Source of the DNA: Latescibacteria bacterium UBA6620 | GTDB lineage: Bacteria; Latescibacterota; UBA2968 | Reading direction: 5' to 3' | Length of the DNA: 64,000 nt | NCBI GenBank assembly: GCA_002433075.1 | Contig: DJHM01000022.1 | Location: forward strand, 169,673 to 233,672 | Part shown: one piece after another, positions 25,469 to 34,391 of the stretch | How positions within the stretch are numbered: the stretch's first letter is position 1 | Layout of the letters: each line of letters opens with the position of its first letter | Notes under the pieces: generated by a model | Told to the model about the DNA's origin: nothing | The model's database searches: none | Seen by the model: only the letters and a program-made list of their open reading frames with translations | Program-made: the position numbers and the translations under genes

Positions 25469-25512
25469 ACGAAAAAGGCCACCGGGTACGTCCGGTGGCC
25501 TTTCGTTTTTCT
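25469..25512 (+). terminator. Strong intrinsic terminator after rpoD
   Basis: AAAGGCCACCGG (25474-25485) pairs perfectly with CCGGTGGCCTTT (25492-25503) around a six-base loop; flanking AACGA/CGTT can extend it, and T-rich CGTTTTT follows. Confidence 0.93.
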
Positions 25513-25610
25513 GGAAGTGAGTTCTCTTCCCAACAACTGTCTTCTGGCTTCATTTCCAGCACGGCTTGTCACGTTTTGGCGGGTTGAGAGGTCTATGGTA
25601 AGAGAACCTC

Positions 25611-27082
25611 CTGGCGGAGACTCGAAACACCCCTGAAGACCGTTGCCTGATCGAGGCCGCTCAGGGCGGCGACGATCAGGCCTTCGGTCACCTGGTCGAG
25701 CGATACAAGGCGTCTGTGTTCGCCACTGTCGTGGCAATTACCCACGACCTGGACGAGGCCAATGGCATCGCGCAGGAAGTATTTCTGCGCGTCTGGTTCG
25801 GGCTTCGAGGATTGAGGGAGACCGCCGAGTGGTCGGGCTGGCTCCGTACCATTGCCCGGAACCGCACCAAGACCTGGGTCCAGCGACGTCAGAATCAGCC
25901 CCGGAAGGAGCCCCTGCACCCCGGGATCGCGGATCCGTCGGACACCCTCGACCGTGCGGTGGAGCGGGCGGAGCGAAAGCGGATCGTACTTTCGGCCCTC
26001 GGGAGGCTCCCGAACAACAGCAGCGAGGCTCTGCTACTGTACTACGTGGACGAGATGAAAACACCGCAGATTGCGGAGCAACTCGGCATCACAGAGTCCG
26101 CAGTTCGGCAACGTCTGCATCGAGACCGTCAGCAAATGCTGACGACCGTGGAAGAAGAGATGGTGGATGCAATCCTTGAAGAGGCACCCGGCCGGGAGTT
26201 CGGCCGGGAAGTGGCGGACCTGATCGAACGTTCCAGAACCTTGTTCCAGAGAGTGCAGTACCAAAGTGCGGCGCCGATCTTGGAACGCGCCAGGGAGCAG
26301 ACAGAATCGGACACATTGGTGACGATGCTGTTGGCCGACGCCTATGTCTTCGCGCGCAGCCGTGAAGACCTGGAGGCCGATCGTGGCGCATACGAGCGCG
26401 CGGTGGCCCTGCTCGATGAAGTGGTCAAACAGGACCCCGATAACACGCTCGCCCGGTTACGTCGAGCTTCCATCCGCTCAATGCTGGGCCGCCTGAGACC
26501 AACCTCGCCGAGCAAGAGCAAATCTTCGACCTGGCTCGAGGTGGGCCCTACGAAGCGGTGGCCGAATTGGAGCTCGCACGGCGATACCTGACCTGCGGCC
26601 GTTCACAGGAGGCCCTGGGGATCTAAACGGAGCTCGAAGGAAGGCACGTCGACTTGTCGTGCGTGCTCCAGTCAGAAATAGGGGTAGCCCACGCCATGGC
26701 GGAAAGCGGGTCGAAGGTAATCGCCTGCTTCGAACGTGCCGTAACGCTCACCACGCCCGACGCCTTGAAAGCGCTGAAGGGCTTGTCGGAGCGTCTTATG
26801 GGTGAGACGTACTGGGCTTTCTGGTCCACGGTCGACAATCTGCCTCCGCGTCAGTGCCAGAACCACGCCTGTCTTGCCGGTCTACGGGCTGTGCGAGGCG
26901 AGATGGCCACGGCACGTGACCATCTCCGGGAATCATTGACATTCCTGCGCAGTGAGGAGATTGGACCCGCGGCGAAGATGCTGAAGCGGGAGTTTGTCGG
27001 ACAGATGGAGCGGATGTTCCCACAGCTGGCCAACGAACCTGAACTCGAGGCGTTGCGGCGGGAAATCGCCGCCACGCACTGA
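25611..27082 (+). pseudogene. Broken ECF sigma factor gene with repeat-rich C-terminal extension
   Basis: Residues encoded from 25620 (DRCLIEAAQGGDDQAFGHLV) to ~26160 match an ECF sigma factor: region 2 (AQEVFLRVWFGLRGL) and region 4 (TPQIAEQLGITESAVRQRLH). The frame continues as a TPR-like helical region to ~26490, then degenerates; the matching helical sequence (NLAEQEQIFDLARGG) resumes at 26501 in another frame, meets an in-frame TAA at 26624 where Tyr is expected (ALGI-stop-TELEG), and continues to 27082 (ending LEALRREIAATH). So one frameshift and one nonsense codon interrupt a gene of about 1.47 kb. The 5' end has no ATG, GTG or TTG in frame upstream of GTG 25716; CTG 25611 is the best guess. 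Assembly errors are an alternative. Confidence 0.72.
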
Positions 27083-27098
27083 GAAGGGCCTTCGCCGT

Positions 27099-28922
27099 AT
27101 GAAAGGCATGAAACCAGAAGGCTATGAGGCCTTTGTGATAACGACGAGATCCGTCCGTCCTGAGTCTTTCACCCCTGACGTGCTGGCTTTGAATCGCCCT
27201 CCGAGCAAGAACGAACCAAAGGCTCCCTTTCGTCTGACATCAATCCCTTTCGTGAACGAGGAGATGCGCCAGCACATCAACGCCCTCGGCTTCGTCTCGC
27301 TCTCCTCCTACAAACTGTGGTTCCGTCGGAACGGCTTCTCCACGTCGCTGATCAAGTCGTCAGACGATCTCCAGGCTGAAATCGAATACCTTGTTGCAGA
27401 ACTCGAAGCCCCCCGCGAGGCCGAGAACCATAAGGCTCGTCGGCCCGAGTACATATGCCGCATAGCCAGCGGTGAGTTCGACGGCCAGCCGCTTACCTCT
27501 GAGATGTCGTGCTTTCGCAAGCTCTTCCAGGAGGTCGGCGACGTGGACGGGGGCCGCGGCACTCTCCTGCGCCTGCTGCTGCACGTAGAGAAAGTTGCTG
27601 ACCTGCTCCATACGCGAACCGTCTTCAGAAATATGGGCAACGGTTGGCGGAACCAGCTCATCGCTGGCTTGTCCCAGCTCGCCAGGCACCACCCGAAGTG
27701 GATCCGCCCCGTCGAGGACTGGTTCCCGTCTTATCAGGGTCGACATCGGCAGCGGCAGTTCTTCGAACTCGCCGAACACCTGTTCATCCGCTACGAGATG
27801 CCGTGCACGCTCCACAGCGCATGGTTCGAACTCGACGATGCCAAGCAACACATCCAGCAGGGGTGGATCCTTCACATCGCCGCCGGTAAGAACATCAGGA
27901 CCGCGGAGAACCTGCCGTTCACGCTCACAAAGCGGGCCGCTCACCTGTTCACAAACTCAGGAACCAGGGCGTCGCCACTGATTGCCCTCCGTGATGCCCA
28001 GATCCACGCGATTGGAAGCATCCGCCAGTTCAATTATTACCTGTCCCACAACGAGCATATCTGTGGGCGGGAAAATGCCGACTTCTGGACAGGAATCGTG
28101 CAGTTCTTCCTGAACAACCCGATGTTGGAACGCGGCTACATCGGCCCAATTGTGGACTACATCCATCACCAGAAGTTCGTACCCCAGGGTATCCCCCAGC
28201 CCGACGGTACCCTGGTCGAGCGCCCGCCGGCACACCCGAACTTCAACATCAAGAGCCGAAGCATCACCCGGCTGGTACGCGAGGTCGACGAGTGGCACGA
28301 GACGCTTACGGGTGAGGAGAGCGATAAGGTTCAGCAGTGGGAACCTATAAGCACCGGCCCGTTCGAATTAGAGGAGAACAACAAGGAGCTCAAGACAGGG
28401 GTACGGTGGACGGTCGAAGAGCTGTGCACGTCCTCACTCCTCTATCTGGAAGAACGCCGCCTTCACCATTGCGTGGGATCCTACGCACGGGAATGCGTCG
28501 CGGGCGAAGCCGCAATCTTCTCGATCAGGGCACAACCGGTCCCAAGGGAACCACCCGCGGATGGCGAGGAGCCAGAGAAAACTCACATCCTGACCGTGGC
28601 AGTTGACCCGAAAAAGCGGAAAGTGACCCAGGCCCGTGGCAAGTTCAATCTTCAACCAGAGGGACGGGTCAGCCGGGCGAAGGCGAAGAGGACCAACGGC
28701 CCGTATCAGGTTCTCCTGCGCGAGCCAGGACGAATCCTGGCCCTTTGGCGCGCCCGAGAAGGCTTCGGCTACGGGCAGAACTGGACGTCTGCTGCAATCG
28801 CAACCTCGAGACTTGACTCATTGCCCAGGGACAGCCTCCCGGGCTCGCGCGCGGCGAAGGACAACGTCCTTGCGGCGGTGAGCGCATTCGCGAAGGGCGG
28901 CGGTGTCCTGCTGCTCTCCTAA
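27099..28922 (+). CDS. PcfJ-like protein of unknown function
   Basis: A 607-residue protein. Around residues 450-540 it has the PcfJ domain pattern: RRLHHCVGSYARECVAGEAA, then HILTVAVDPKKRKVTQARGKFN and a basic region. The N-terminal ~440 residues are largely helical with many Trp/His and are not assigned. PcfJ homologues were named from a conjugative plasmid, but their biochemical role is not established. The start is ATG 27099, with AGAAGGG directly after the previous stop codon. No conjugation or PcfK gene is nearby. Its 3' end and the next 350 bases carry a palindromic repeat set, suggesting an accessory module. Confidence 0.75.
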   Translation: MKGMKPEGYEAFVITTRSVRPESFTPDVLALNRPPSKNEPKAPFRLTSIPFVNEEMRQHINALGFVSLSSYKLWFRRNGFSTSLIKSSDDLQAEIEYLVAELEAPREAENHKARRPEYICRIASGEFDGQPLTSEMSCFRKLFQEVGDVDGGRGTLLRLLLHVEKVADLLHTRTVFRNMGNGWRNQLIAGLSQLARHHPKWIRPVEDWFPSYQGRHRQRQFFELAEHLFIRYEMPCTLHSAWFELDDAKQHIQQGWILHIAAGKNIRTAENLPFTLTKRAAHLFTNSGTRASPLIALRDAQIHAIGSIRQFNYYLSHNEHICGRENADFWTGIVQFFLNNPMLERGYIGPIVDYIHHQKFVPQGIPQPDGTLVERPPAHPNFNIKSRSITRLVREVDEWHETLTGEESDKVQQWEPISTGPFELEENNKELKTGVRWTVEELCTSSLLYLEERRLHHCVGSYARECVAGEAAIFSIRAQPVPREPPADGEEPEKTHILTVAVDPKKRKVTQARGKFNLQPEGRVSRAKAKRTNGPYQVLLREPGRILALWRAREGFGYGQNWTSAAIATSRLDSLPRDSLPGSRAAKDNVLAAVSAFAKGGGVLLLS

Positions 28923-29209
28923 AGAGGAGATCTGAGAGGACGGGACGGCGTCCTTCGCTGTGTACCCGCTTGCCTCGTGAACTGCCCAACCGTGAGACAA
29001 CGTCCTCGGTGTGCGAGTTCGCAAGATCAGCGGTATCTGTGGGTAGCGGCAAGCTGCGCGGATTAGGACGGCGTCCTGTTGCGGAGGGCGCGTTCGAGGG
29101 GGATCCAGAAACTGTCGACGAGGCCGAACCATCGTGACGACAAGGACAACGTCCTGTCCAACCACGACCCGCTTGCCCCATACCCGTCCAGTTGGAGGAC
29201 AGCGTCCTC
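28857..29209. repeat. Six copies of a palindromic repeat, AGGAC-RRC-GTCCT type
   Basis: Copies start at 28857 (inside the PcfJ-like gene), 28942, 28994, 29065, 29143 and 29195. Each is a 5-7 bp inverted repeat around a three-base centre (AAC, GGC or AGC); 28942 and 28994 are imperfect. Spacings are 85, 52, 71, 78 and 52 bases. The two 52-base units also share ACCCGCTTGCC, and its complement GGCAAGC occurs in the unit from 28994. They could be protein-binding sites, RNA hairpins or remnants of a repeat element. Confidence 0.65.
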
Positions 29210-29291
29210 GCTGGTAGCGGTGAGGGGCAGGCGGTTTCTCGCTTCCCAGCGGTCAGAATTCAACTATGAGCGTCATTCTTGGCGGGACGAC

Positions 29292-29535
29292 AACTGCCCC
29301 CTTCTCGGATTTCGAGGAGGGGGCAGTTATTGTCTGGACCTGAATCACCACAGCAACGTCAGCACACTGAATACGGGTAGGCGGGGCGCCCGTGACGGGA
29401 ATGTGCTCAGGCTGTCGCCCTCGGCTGCGCAGAGGGACAAGATTCCGCGAAAGCGGAATATCTGGTCCTGCCTGAAGTCGCCATCGCATAAGAGAGGAAG
29501 TCTCCCGACCCGCAAGGTGACATTTCGTTTCACCT
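29292..29535 (+). ncRNA. Candidate structured RNA (several hairpins)
   Basis: In 244 bases there are: a 16-bp stem with one G-U pair (29292-29307 with 29313-29328, loop GATTT); a nested pair of helices AGCACA/TGTGCT (29361-29366 with 29402-29407) enclosing ACGGG/CCCGT (29373-29377 with 29389-29393); a long hairpin GGAC...GTCC (29435-29468) whose inner stem ATTCCGC/GCGGAAT is capped by a GAAA tetraloop; GAGA/TCTC (29492-29504); and AGGTGA/TCACCT (29515-29535). The GNRA loop favours the plus strand. I recognise no known family (not tmRNA, RNase P or SRP RNA). GC-rich DNA forms hairpins by chance, so this is a candidate only. Confidence 0.3.
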
Positions 29536-29600
29536 GCCACCTGTATCGTCTTTAATTCATAAATATCAATCACTTAGTAATCCAGCTCTCGCGCTTTGAT

Positions 29601-29629
29601 CTTGACCGGTCTCCGCAATCCCCTTACTT
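29601..29629 (+). promoter_or_regulatory. Sigma70-like promoter
   Basis: TTGACC (29601-29606), 17 bases, TACTTT (29624-29629). It lies upstream of the small secreted protein gene and resembles the BMC promoter at 13016. Confidence 0.45.
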
Positions 29630-29752
29630 TACGGCAACTTTGACCCGTCGGCGCCCCCGGAATTCTTTTTCGGTTGAACGCGGTGGACTCCCCCCGTGTA
29701 TGACCGAGTGGGAGAGGCGGGCGCGTGCTCACCCGATTGGAGGATCCTCGCT

Positions 29753-29995
29753 ATGCGGACCCGTGTATCGAACGCCCTGCTCTTTATCGTCGCCGTGCTC
29801 CTAGCCGCGAACCTCGTGCAGCCTCTGTTCCAGACCGTACCGGCTCACGCAGACGACCACGAAGGCGGCGACATGGCATTGACCGGAAGCGGCGCCAGCG
29901 CCTTTCTCGTCAAGGGCAGCCAGGTCTACTACATCAAGTTCGAGACCCAGTTCGAATCGATTCGGATCTACGGACCCGAGGAAATCGAAAATTAA
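29753..29995 (+). CDS. Small secreted protein of unknown function
   Basis: An 80-residue protein with a signal peptide (TRVSNALLFIVAVLLAANLV, cleavage after A-H-A near residue 32), leaving about 48 residues: an acidic patch (DDHEGGD), then ALTGSGASAFLVKGSQVYYI and KFETQFESIRIYGPEEIEN. ATG 29753 is preceded by GGAGGA, which fixes the start. I recognise no family; the short beta-rich core suggests a small periplasmic or surface protein. Confidence 0.6.
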   Translation: MRTRVSNALLFIVAVLLAANLVQPLFQTVPAHADDHEGGDMALTGSGASAFLVKGSQVYYIKFETQFESIRIYGPEEIEN

Positions 29996-30021
29996 CGGTC
30001 TGTCCGAACCGAAGTTCAAAC

Positions 30022-30076
30022 CGTTGCCGGGTGACGATCCGGGTCCCGTAGGGGAGCCCGCCGTTTCCCGGCAACG
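30022..30076 (+). terminator. Long GC-rich hairpin between small secreted protein and PHP gene
   Basis: CGTTGCCGGG (30022-30031) pairs perfectly with CCCGGCAACG (30067-30076); an inner GGGTCCC/GGGAGCCC can also form. TGTATTTGTTT follows. It may be a terminator or a leader structure for the PHP gene that starts 19 bases later. No known riboswitch was recognised. Confidence 0.45.
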
Positions 30077-30094
30077 TGTATTTGTTTCGGGAAC

Positions 30095-31129
30095 GTGAGC
30101 GGTTCGTTCAACTTCGAATACGCAGGCGCGATTCATATCCACTCCACTTTTTCGGACGGATCGGGATCGATCGCCGAGATCGTTGCCGCGGCCAGAGGGA
30201 CCGGTGTCGATTTTCTTGTACTCACCGACCACAACACCCTTCAGGCGCGTGACGAAGGATGGGAGGGGTGGAACGACGATGTTCTACTCATCGTCGGCGA
30301 TGAAGTGTCCTCTCGCCACGGGCACTGTCTGGCCATCGGGATCGACGCGCACGTTCAACATCGCCAATCTGCTCACGGAGTCCTTACCGACATCGGAGAC
30401 CAAGGCGGTCTCTCATTTATCGCTCACCCTCACGGGCGCTACCGCCCGCTGATTAAGACGAGAGATCACTCCTGGAAGGATTGGTCTTCTGACCAATTTG
30501 TCGGTCTCGAGCTGTGGTCCTACATGTTCGACTGGGCCAGTTCGTTGCACTACACGCGGTTCGGCAGACACTATCACAACCCGGACGACTACATCACGGG
30601 CCCCAAGAAGCAGACAGTCGATCTATGGGACGAGCTCTGCGCGCGCAGGCGGGTCGTCGCACTCGGCGGCGTTGACGTGCACGCTCGTAGCTATCCTCTG
30701 CTTCCCTTCGTCGTCTTTCCCTATCGGGACTGCTTTCGAACAGTTCGGACGCACGTCATCGTAGATCGGGCGCTCACCCGTTCGGACTCGGAAGATATCG
30801 ATACACTCATCCACCACCTTGGACAGGGTCACGCCTTCCTGGCATACGACCTCATGGCCGATGCTTCAGGGACACGATTCTGGGCCCCCGATGCAGGGTG
30901 TGTTCTCGGAGATGAGCGACCCTTTGAAGGCCCGACGACCTTGAAGCTCGATCTGCCGATCGAGGCGGAAATCACGGTGCTCCGTGATGGAAAGGCCTGG
31001 GAGCAGGCGTGCGGCTCATCCTGGGAGGGCACGGCTGAAAGCCCCGGCGTTTATCGCATCGAAGCCCGGCTAAAGGATCGTCCGTGGCTTTACACAAACC
31101 CCATTTATCTTCGACCGGCAGTTGCATAG
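30095..31129 (+). CDS. PHP-domain metal-dependent phosphoesterase
   Basis: A 344-residue protein with the PHP metal-binding motifs in order: GAIHIHSTFSDGS (His-x-His), VLTDHNT, GDEV, FIAHPHGRYR and GGVDVHA. PHP proteins are hydrolases that bind two or three metal ions, often phosphoesterases; the substrate is unknown. The start is GTG 30095, because the preceding sequence forms the hairpin. A C-terminal ~75-residue beta-rich part (from ~270) resembles the extra domain of other stand-alone PHP proteins. It is followed directly by the DUF2723 gene, likely in one operon. Confidence 0.85.
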   Translation: MSGSFNFEYAGAIHIHSTFSDGSGSIAEIVAAARGTGVDFLVLTDHNTLQARDEGWEGWNDDVLLIVGDEVSSRHGHCLAIGIDAHVQHRQSAHGVLTDIGDQGGLSFIAHPHGRYRPLIKTRDHSWKDWSSDQFVGLELWSYMFDWASSLHYTRFGRHYHNPDDYITGPKKQTVDLWDELCARRRVVALGGVDVHARSYPLLPFVVFPYRDCFRTVRTHVIVDRALTRSDSEDIDTLIHHLGQGHAFLAYDLMADASGTRFWAPDAGCVLGDERPFEGPTTLKLDLPIEAEITVLRDGKAWEQACGSSWEGTAESPGVYRIEARLKDRPWLYTNPIYLRPAVA

Positions 31130-31142
31130 GAACCGATCTCTC

Positions 31143-33656
31143 GTGAGTTTCTCCGACATCAATCGACTCGTTGGCAGCCTGGTCTTCCTCCTGACCCTTA
31201 CGGTGTATTTCCTGACCGTCGCGCCGACCGTCGCGTTCTGGGACTGCGGCGAGTTCATCACCACTTCCTACATCCTCGGCGTGCCTCATCCCCCGGGAGC
31301 CCCTCTCTACACGCTCCTCGGTCGAATCTTCAGCATGCTCGCCTTCCTCGGCGACGAGATCGCCCTTCGCGTCAACTTCCTTTCTGTCGCATCCGGTGCC
31401 GTGACCGTCGTCCTCCTCTACCTGTGTGTCGTTCGACTGCTGTCGCAATGGCTCGACCGCGACGACCTTGTCGAGAGGGTCGCCATCATCACGGGAGGCG
31501 TCGTCTCCGCCCTCTCCGTGGCTTTCTCCACATCGTTCTGGGCGAACGCGTCGGAAGCCGAAGTCTATGGGCTGTCCATGACCATCACCCTCCTGGCCTT
31601 CTGGTTCGCGCTGCGCTGGGATGACGGTCACAAGAGCTCGGCCAGCGACCGGATGCTGATTCTCATCGCTTATCTGTTCGGTCTGGGCGCGGGCGTACAT
31701 CTCCAGGTGTTGTTGACCATCCCCGGAATCCTGATCCTCGTCTTCACAGATTTGATGGAAGACAACGAGGCCCCCCACCAGACCTGGGTGGCGACCGGCC
31801 TCATCATTTTCCCTCTGATCGCCATTTTCGCTCCGACGTTCGTGACTGCCCTCGTTGCCGTCGGGCTGATTGTGGCCCTCATGTTGTTGAGACCCGAATG
31901 GCAAGCCCCATTGCTCTGGCTCGCCATCACCGGCCTCGGTCTCGTCGCAGCCTTGGTGGCAGACGCGTCCAGCGACAGCGTCATGACGCTAGGCCTGATG
32001 CTGGGCGCCTTCTCCATTGCCTACGCCAAATGGCCGCAGATGCGGAAGACCCTATCACCGTTCTGGGTTCTTGCGCTCTTCACTGCCGGTCTGGGCTTTT
32101 CCACGTATCTGGCACTCTCGGTGCGGTCCGGTCTTGATCCGTTAATCGACATGAACAACCCCGAATCGTGGGAAAACTTCAAGGCCTTCCTGGGACGACA
32201 GCAGTACGGAACGCATAGCTCATGGCCCCGGCGTGGACCGTTCTTCGACTATCAGCTGGAAATCCACATTAAGTACTTCCTCCAGCAATTCCCCTTCTAC
32301 GACAGTTTCGCGGGCACCTTCAGAAGAGCCGTCCCGAACGCCGTCACTACCGAACAGGTTCAAGTTTTCTCGATCATCCCCCTCCTCTTCGGGATAGGAG
32401 GCATGGTCTACCACTGGCGCAACGACTGGCGACGCTTCTCGTCCGTTTTGTCGATGTTTACCCTCATGGGACTCGGTCTCGTTCTCTATCTCAACATGCC
32501 CGACCCCGAGCCGCGCGAGCGTGAATACATCTTCGTCGGAGCTTACACGTTCTTCGGTGTGTGGATGGGGATCGGTGCGGCATGGCTTGTCGTGAGTCTG
32601 TCAGAGTCGGCCACTTCTAGAGCCATTGTTCTCGGGGCGGCCGCGGTCGCCTTGATCCTGCCCGCGGGCATCCTCCACAACAACCTGTTCTCCCACGACC
32701 GGCGCGGGGACAAAATCCCCTACGACTACGCCTACAACATCCTGCAAACGTGCGCGCCGAACGCCGTTCTGTTCACGAATGGGGACAACGACACCTATCC
32801 TCTTTGGTTTCTACAACACGTCGAGGGTGTGCGCACGGATGTCCGTCTCGTCAACCTCAGCCTCATCAAGACGGCATGGTATATCGAACAGCTGCGTGAT
32901 CTCGAACCCCAAATCCCGGTGGGCCTGACCGACTCCGAGATTCGGGACCGCTTGCTTGCATATCCGTGGGACGATCCTCGGGATCTCTCGCCGGCCGGTC
33001 TCGAAATCAAGGCGGATACCATCCCCACCGCGGTCTACCGTACGAAGGATGGTCAACCCGTCGACGTCATCGAAGCCCACACGATCATGATCTGGGAGTT
33101 GATCAGGAAGATCGACTGGCGCGGGGATCGCCCCATTTACTTTGCCGTCACAGTCCCCAGCAGCAATCAGGCCGGACTTCGGCCCTACCTGTCGATGGAA
33201 GGCATGGCTTACCGGTTGGTCGACAACCACGGTCCAGGGCAGTTCGACATTCTCAAGGCTTCCGAAAACCTGATGACGAAGTATCGCTATCGGGGTGTAA
33301 ACGATGAAGCGGTTTACAAAGACCCCGTCGCTCGAAGGCTCCTCGGAAACTATCTCGTCTTGTTTGAGGGACTCGTCCAGGCATTTATCCAGATCGGACA
33401 GTACGGGAACGCCCTGACGACCCTCGCCTTCGCCGAAAAATATATCCCGCCACACGCGCTCGACGAGGCCTCCATGTGGGTATCTCTCTCCTACCGTTAC
33501 CGTGACATCGCACTCGGCTACCAGCAGGGAGGGAAAGTCGACAGCGCCGTCGTTGCCCTCGAACGTCTGATCGATCTCAGACCCGACCTTGCCAACGCCG
33601 ATGAAGTCCGCGCCATCATCGACACGTGGCGCGCCGAATCTCCGGCCGTACCCTGA
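31143..33656 (+). CDS. DUF2723 / TMEM260-like membrane protein with C-terminal TPR-like region
   Basis: An ~837-residue protein. Its N-terminal half has about 12 hydrophobic segments and the DUF2723 signature TVAFWDCGEFITTSYILGVP followed by HPPGAPLYTLLGRIF; this acidic first loop is that of GT-C enzymes, and human TMEM260 of this family is a protein O-mannosyltransferase. A soluble domain (~520-700) and helical repeats at the end follow. The start is uncertain: GTG 31143 has AGGAA ten bases upstream; TTG 31122 would overlap the PHP gene. It probably glycosylates exported proteins, which I infer from the family. Confidence 0.85.
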   Translation: MSFSDINRLVGSLVFLLTLTVYFLTVAPTVAFWDCGEFITTSYILGVPHPPGAPLYTLLGRIFSMLAFLGDEIALRVNFLSVASGAVTVVLLYLCVVRLLSQWLDRDDLVERVAIITGGVVSALSVAFSTSFWANASEAEVYGLSMTITLLAFWFALRWDDGHKSSASDRMLILIAYLFGLGAGVHLQVLLTIPGILILVFTDLMEDNEAPHQTWVATGLIIFPLIAIFAPTFVTALVAVGLIVALMLLRPEWQAPLLWLAITGLGLVAALVADASSDSVMTLGLMLGAFSIAYAKWPQMRKTLSPFWVLALFTAGLGFSTYLALSVRSGLDPLIDMNNPESWENFKAFLGRQQYGTHSSWPRRGPFFDYQLEIHIKYFLQQFPFYDSFAGTFRRAVPNAVTTEQVQVFSIIPLLFGIGGMVYHWRNDWRRFSSVLSMFTLMGLGLVLYLNMPDPEPREREYIFVGAYTFFGVWMGIGAAWLVVSLSESATSRAIVLGAAAVALILPAGILHNNLFSHDRRGDKIPYDYAYNILQTCAPNAVLFTNGDNDTYPLWFLQHVEGVRTDVRLVNLSLIKTAWYIEQLRDLEPQIPVGLTDSEIRDRLLAYPWDDPRDLSPAGLEIKADTIPTAVYRTKDGQPVDVIEAHTIMIWELIRKIDWRGDRPIYFAVTVPSSNQAGLRPYLSMEGMAYRLVDNHGPGQFDILKASENLMTKYRYRGVNDEAVYKDPVARRLLGNYLVLFEGLVQAFIQIGQYGNALTTLAFAEKYIPPHALDEASMWVSLSYRYRDIALGYQQGGKVDSAVVALERLIDLRPDLANADEVRAIIDTWRAESPAVP

Positions 33657-33667
33657 TCCAACGGAAA

Positions 33668-33689
33668 GAGGCCGCCCCTCGACGGCCTC
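33668..33689. terminator. Bidirectional hairpin between convergent genes
   Basis: GAGGCCG (33668-33674) pairs with CGGCCTC (33683-33689), loop of eight. It lies between the DUF2723 gene and the rhomboid gene, which converge. T-tracts are poor on both sides. Confidence 0.5.
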
Positions 33690-33704
33690 CAGTCTCTACA
33701 CCCT

Positions 33705-34391
33705 CTATCTCAACTTCCGATCTACGCCACCGGGATCAGCCTCACCCCGCCGCCGCATCAGGCAAAACCCCACGATAAACCCTCCAATGTGCGCGTACCA
33801 CGCCACACTGCCTCCACCAGCCGATGCGTTCAGCAGCTGGATGACGAACCAGACTCCCAGGACGATGATCGCAGGAATCCGGATGATCTGGACGAACACG
33901 AACAGGAAGACCAGAGTGAGCACGCGGGCGCTAGGATAGGCAGCCACATAAGCACCGAGAACTCCCGCAATCGCACCACTCGCCCCGATCAGGGGAAGTA
34001 CCGAATCGGGACCGCTCGCGATGTGGGAAACTGTGGCCGCCACCCCGCAAAACAGGTAGAACACCAGGAATCGTAGGTGCCCAAGGAAGTCTTCGATGTT
34101 ATTCCCGAAGATCCACAGGTAAAGCATGTTCCCACCCAGGTGCAGCCAATCGCCGTGGAGGAACAAGGACGTCAGGAAGGTGGCGTAGAGCGGGATCGGC
34201 GTGGGCGTCACTGCGTCGACGCCTCGAGTGACTTCGAATGGGACCGCTCCGAAACTCGAAGTAAATGCATCGAAACCTGTCGGCCCCAAGAACTTGGAAT
34301 AGACGAACACACCGATGTTGGCGAGCATGATCGCGCCCACGAAAAGGGGGACTCGACGGGAAGGGTTTTCGTCTCGAATCGGCAGGAGCAT
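33705..34391 (-). CDS. Rhomboid-family intramembrane serine protease
   Basis: A 228-residue protein with six hydrophobic segments. Motifs: LHGDWLHLGGNMLYLWIFG (helix 2), catalytic Ser in GASGAIAGVLGAY (helix 4) and catalytic His in AHIGGFIVG (helix 6). It cleaves membrane proteins within the bilayer. It lies 90 bases downstream of the M23 peptidase gene on the same strand and may be co-transcribed with it. Confidence 0.93.
   Translation of the reverse strand: MLLPIRDENPSRRVPLFVGAIMLANIGVFVYSKFLGPTGFDAFTSSFGAVPFEVTRGVDAVTPTPIPLYATFLTSLFLHGDWLHLGGNMLYLWIFGNNIEDFLGHLRFLVFYLFCGVAATVSHIASGPDSVLPLIGASGAIAGVLGAYVAAYPSARVLTLVFLFVFVQIIRIPAIIVLGVWFVIQLLNASAGGGSVAWYAHIGGFIVGFCLMRRRGEADPGGVDRKLR

Larger units (their letters stand above)
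28923..29752. other. 830-base gene-free region with repeats and hairpins
   Basis: No convincing protein-coding gene on either strand. From left to right it holds the palindromic repeats (to 29209), a hairpin-rich block (29292-29535), an AT-rich stretch, a promoter candidate (29601-29629) and the leader of the small secreted protein. Confidence 0.6.

Noticed and set aside
28857..29209. The palindromic repeats as a CRISPR array or integron attC sites.
   Set aside because: Repeat cores are only about 13 bases, spacing varies from 52 to 85, there are no cas or integrase genes, and attC core sites are not visible.
28923..29752. A tmRNA, RNase P or SRP RNA gene in the gene-free region.
   Set aside because: None of the conserved core sequences of these RNAs could be found.
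30972..31904. A 310-codon minus-strand frame opposite the DUF2723 gene.
   Set aside because: Rich in Asp, Glu, Gln and His without hydrophobic core, as in antisense of membrane proteins; no motif.
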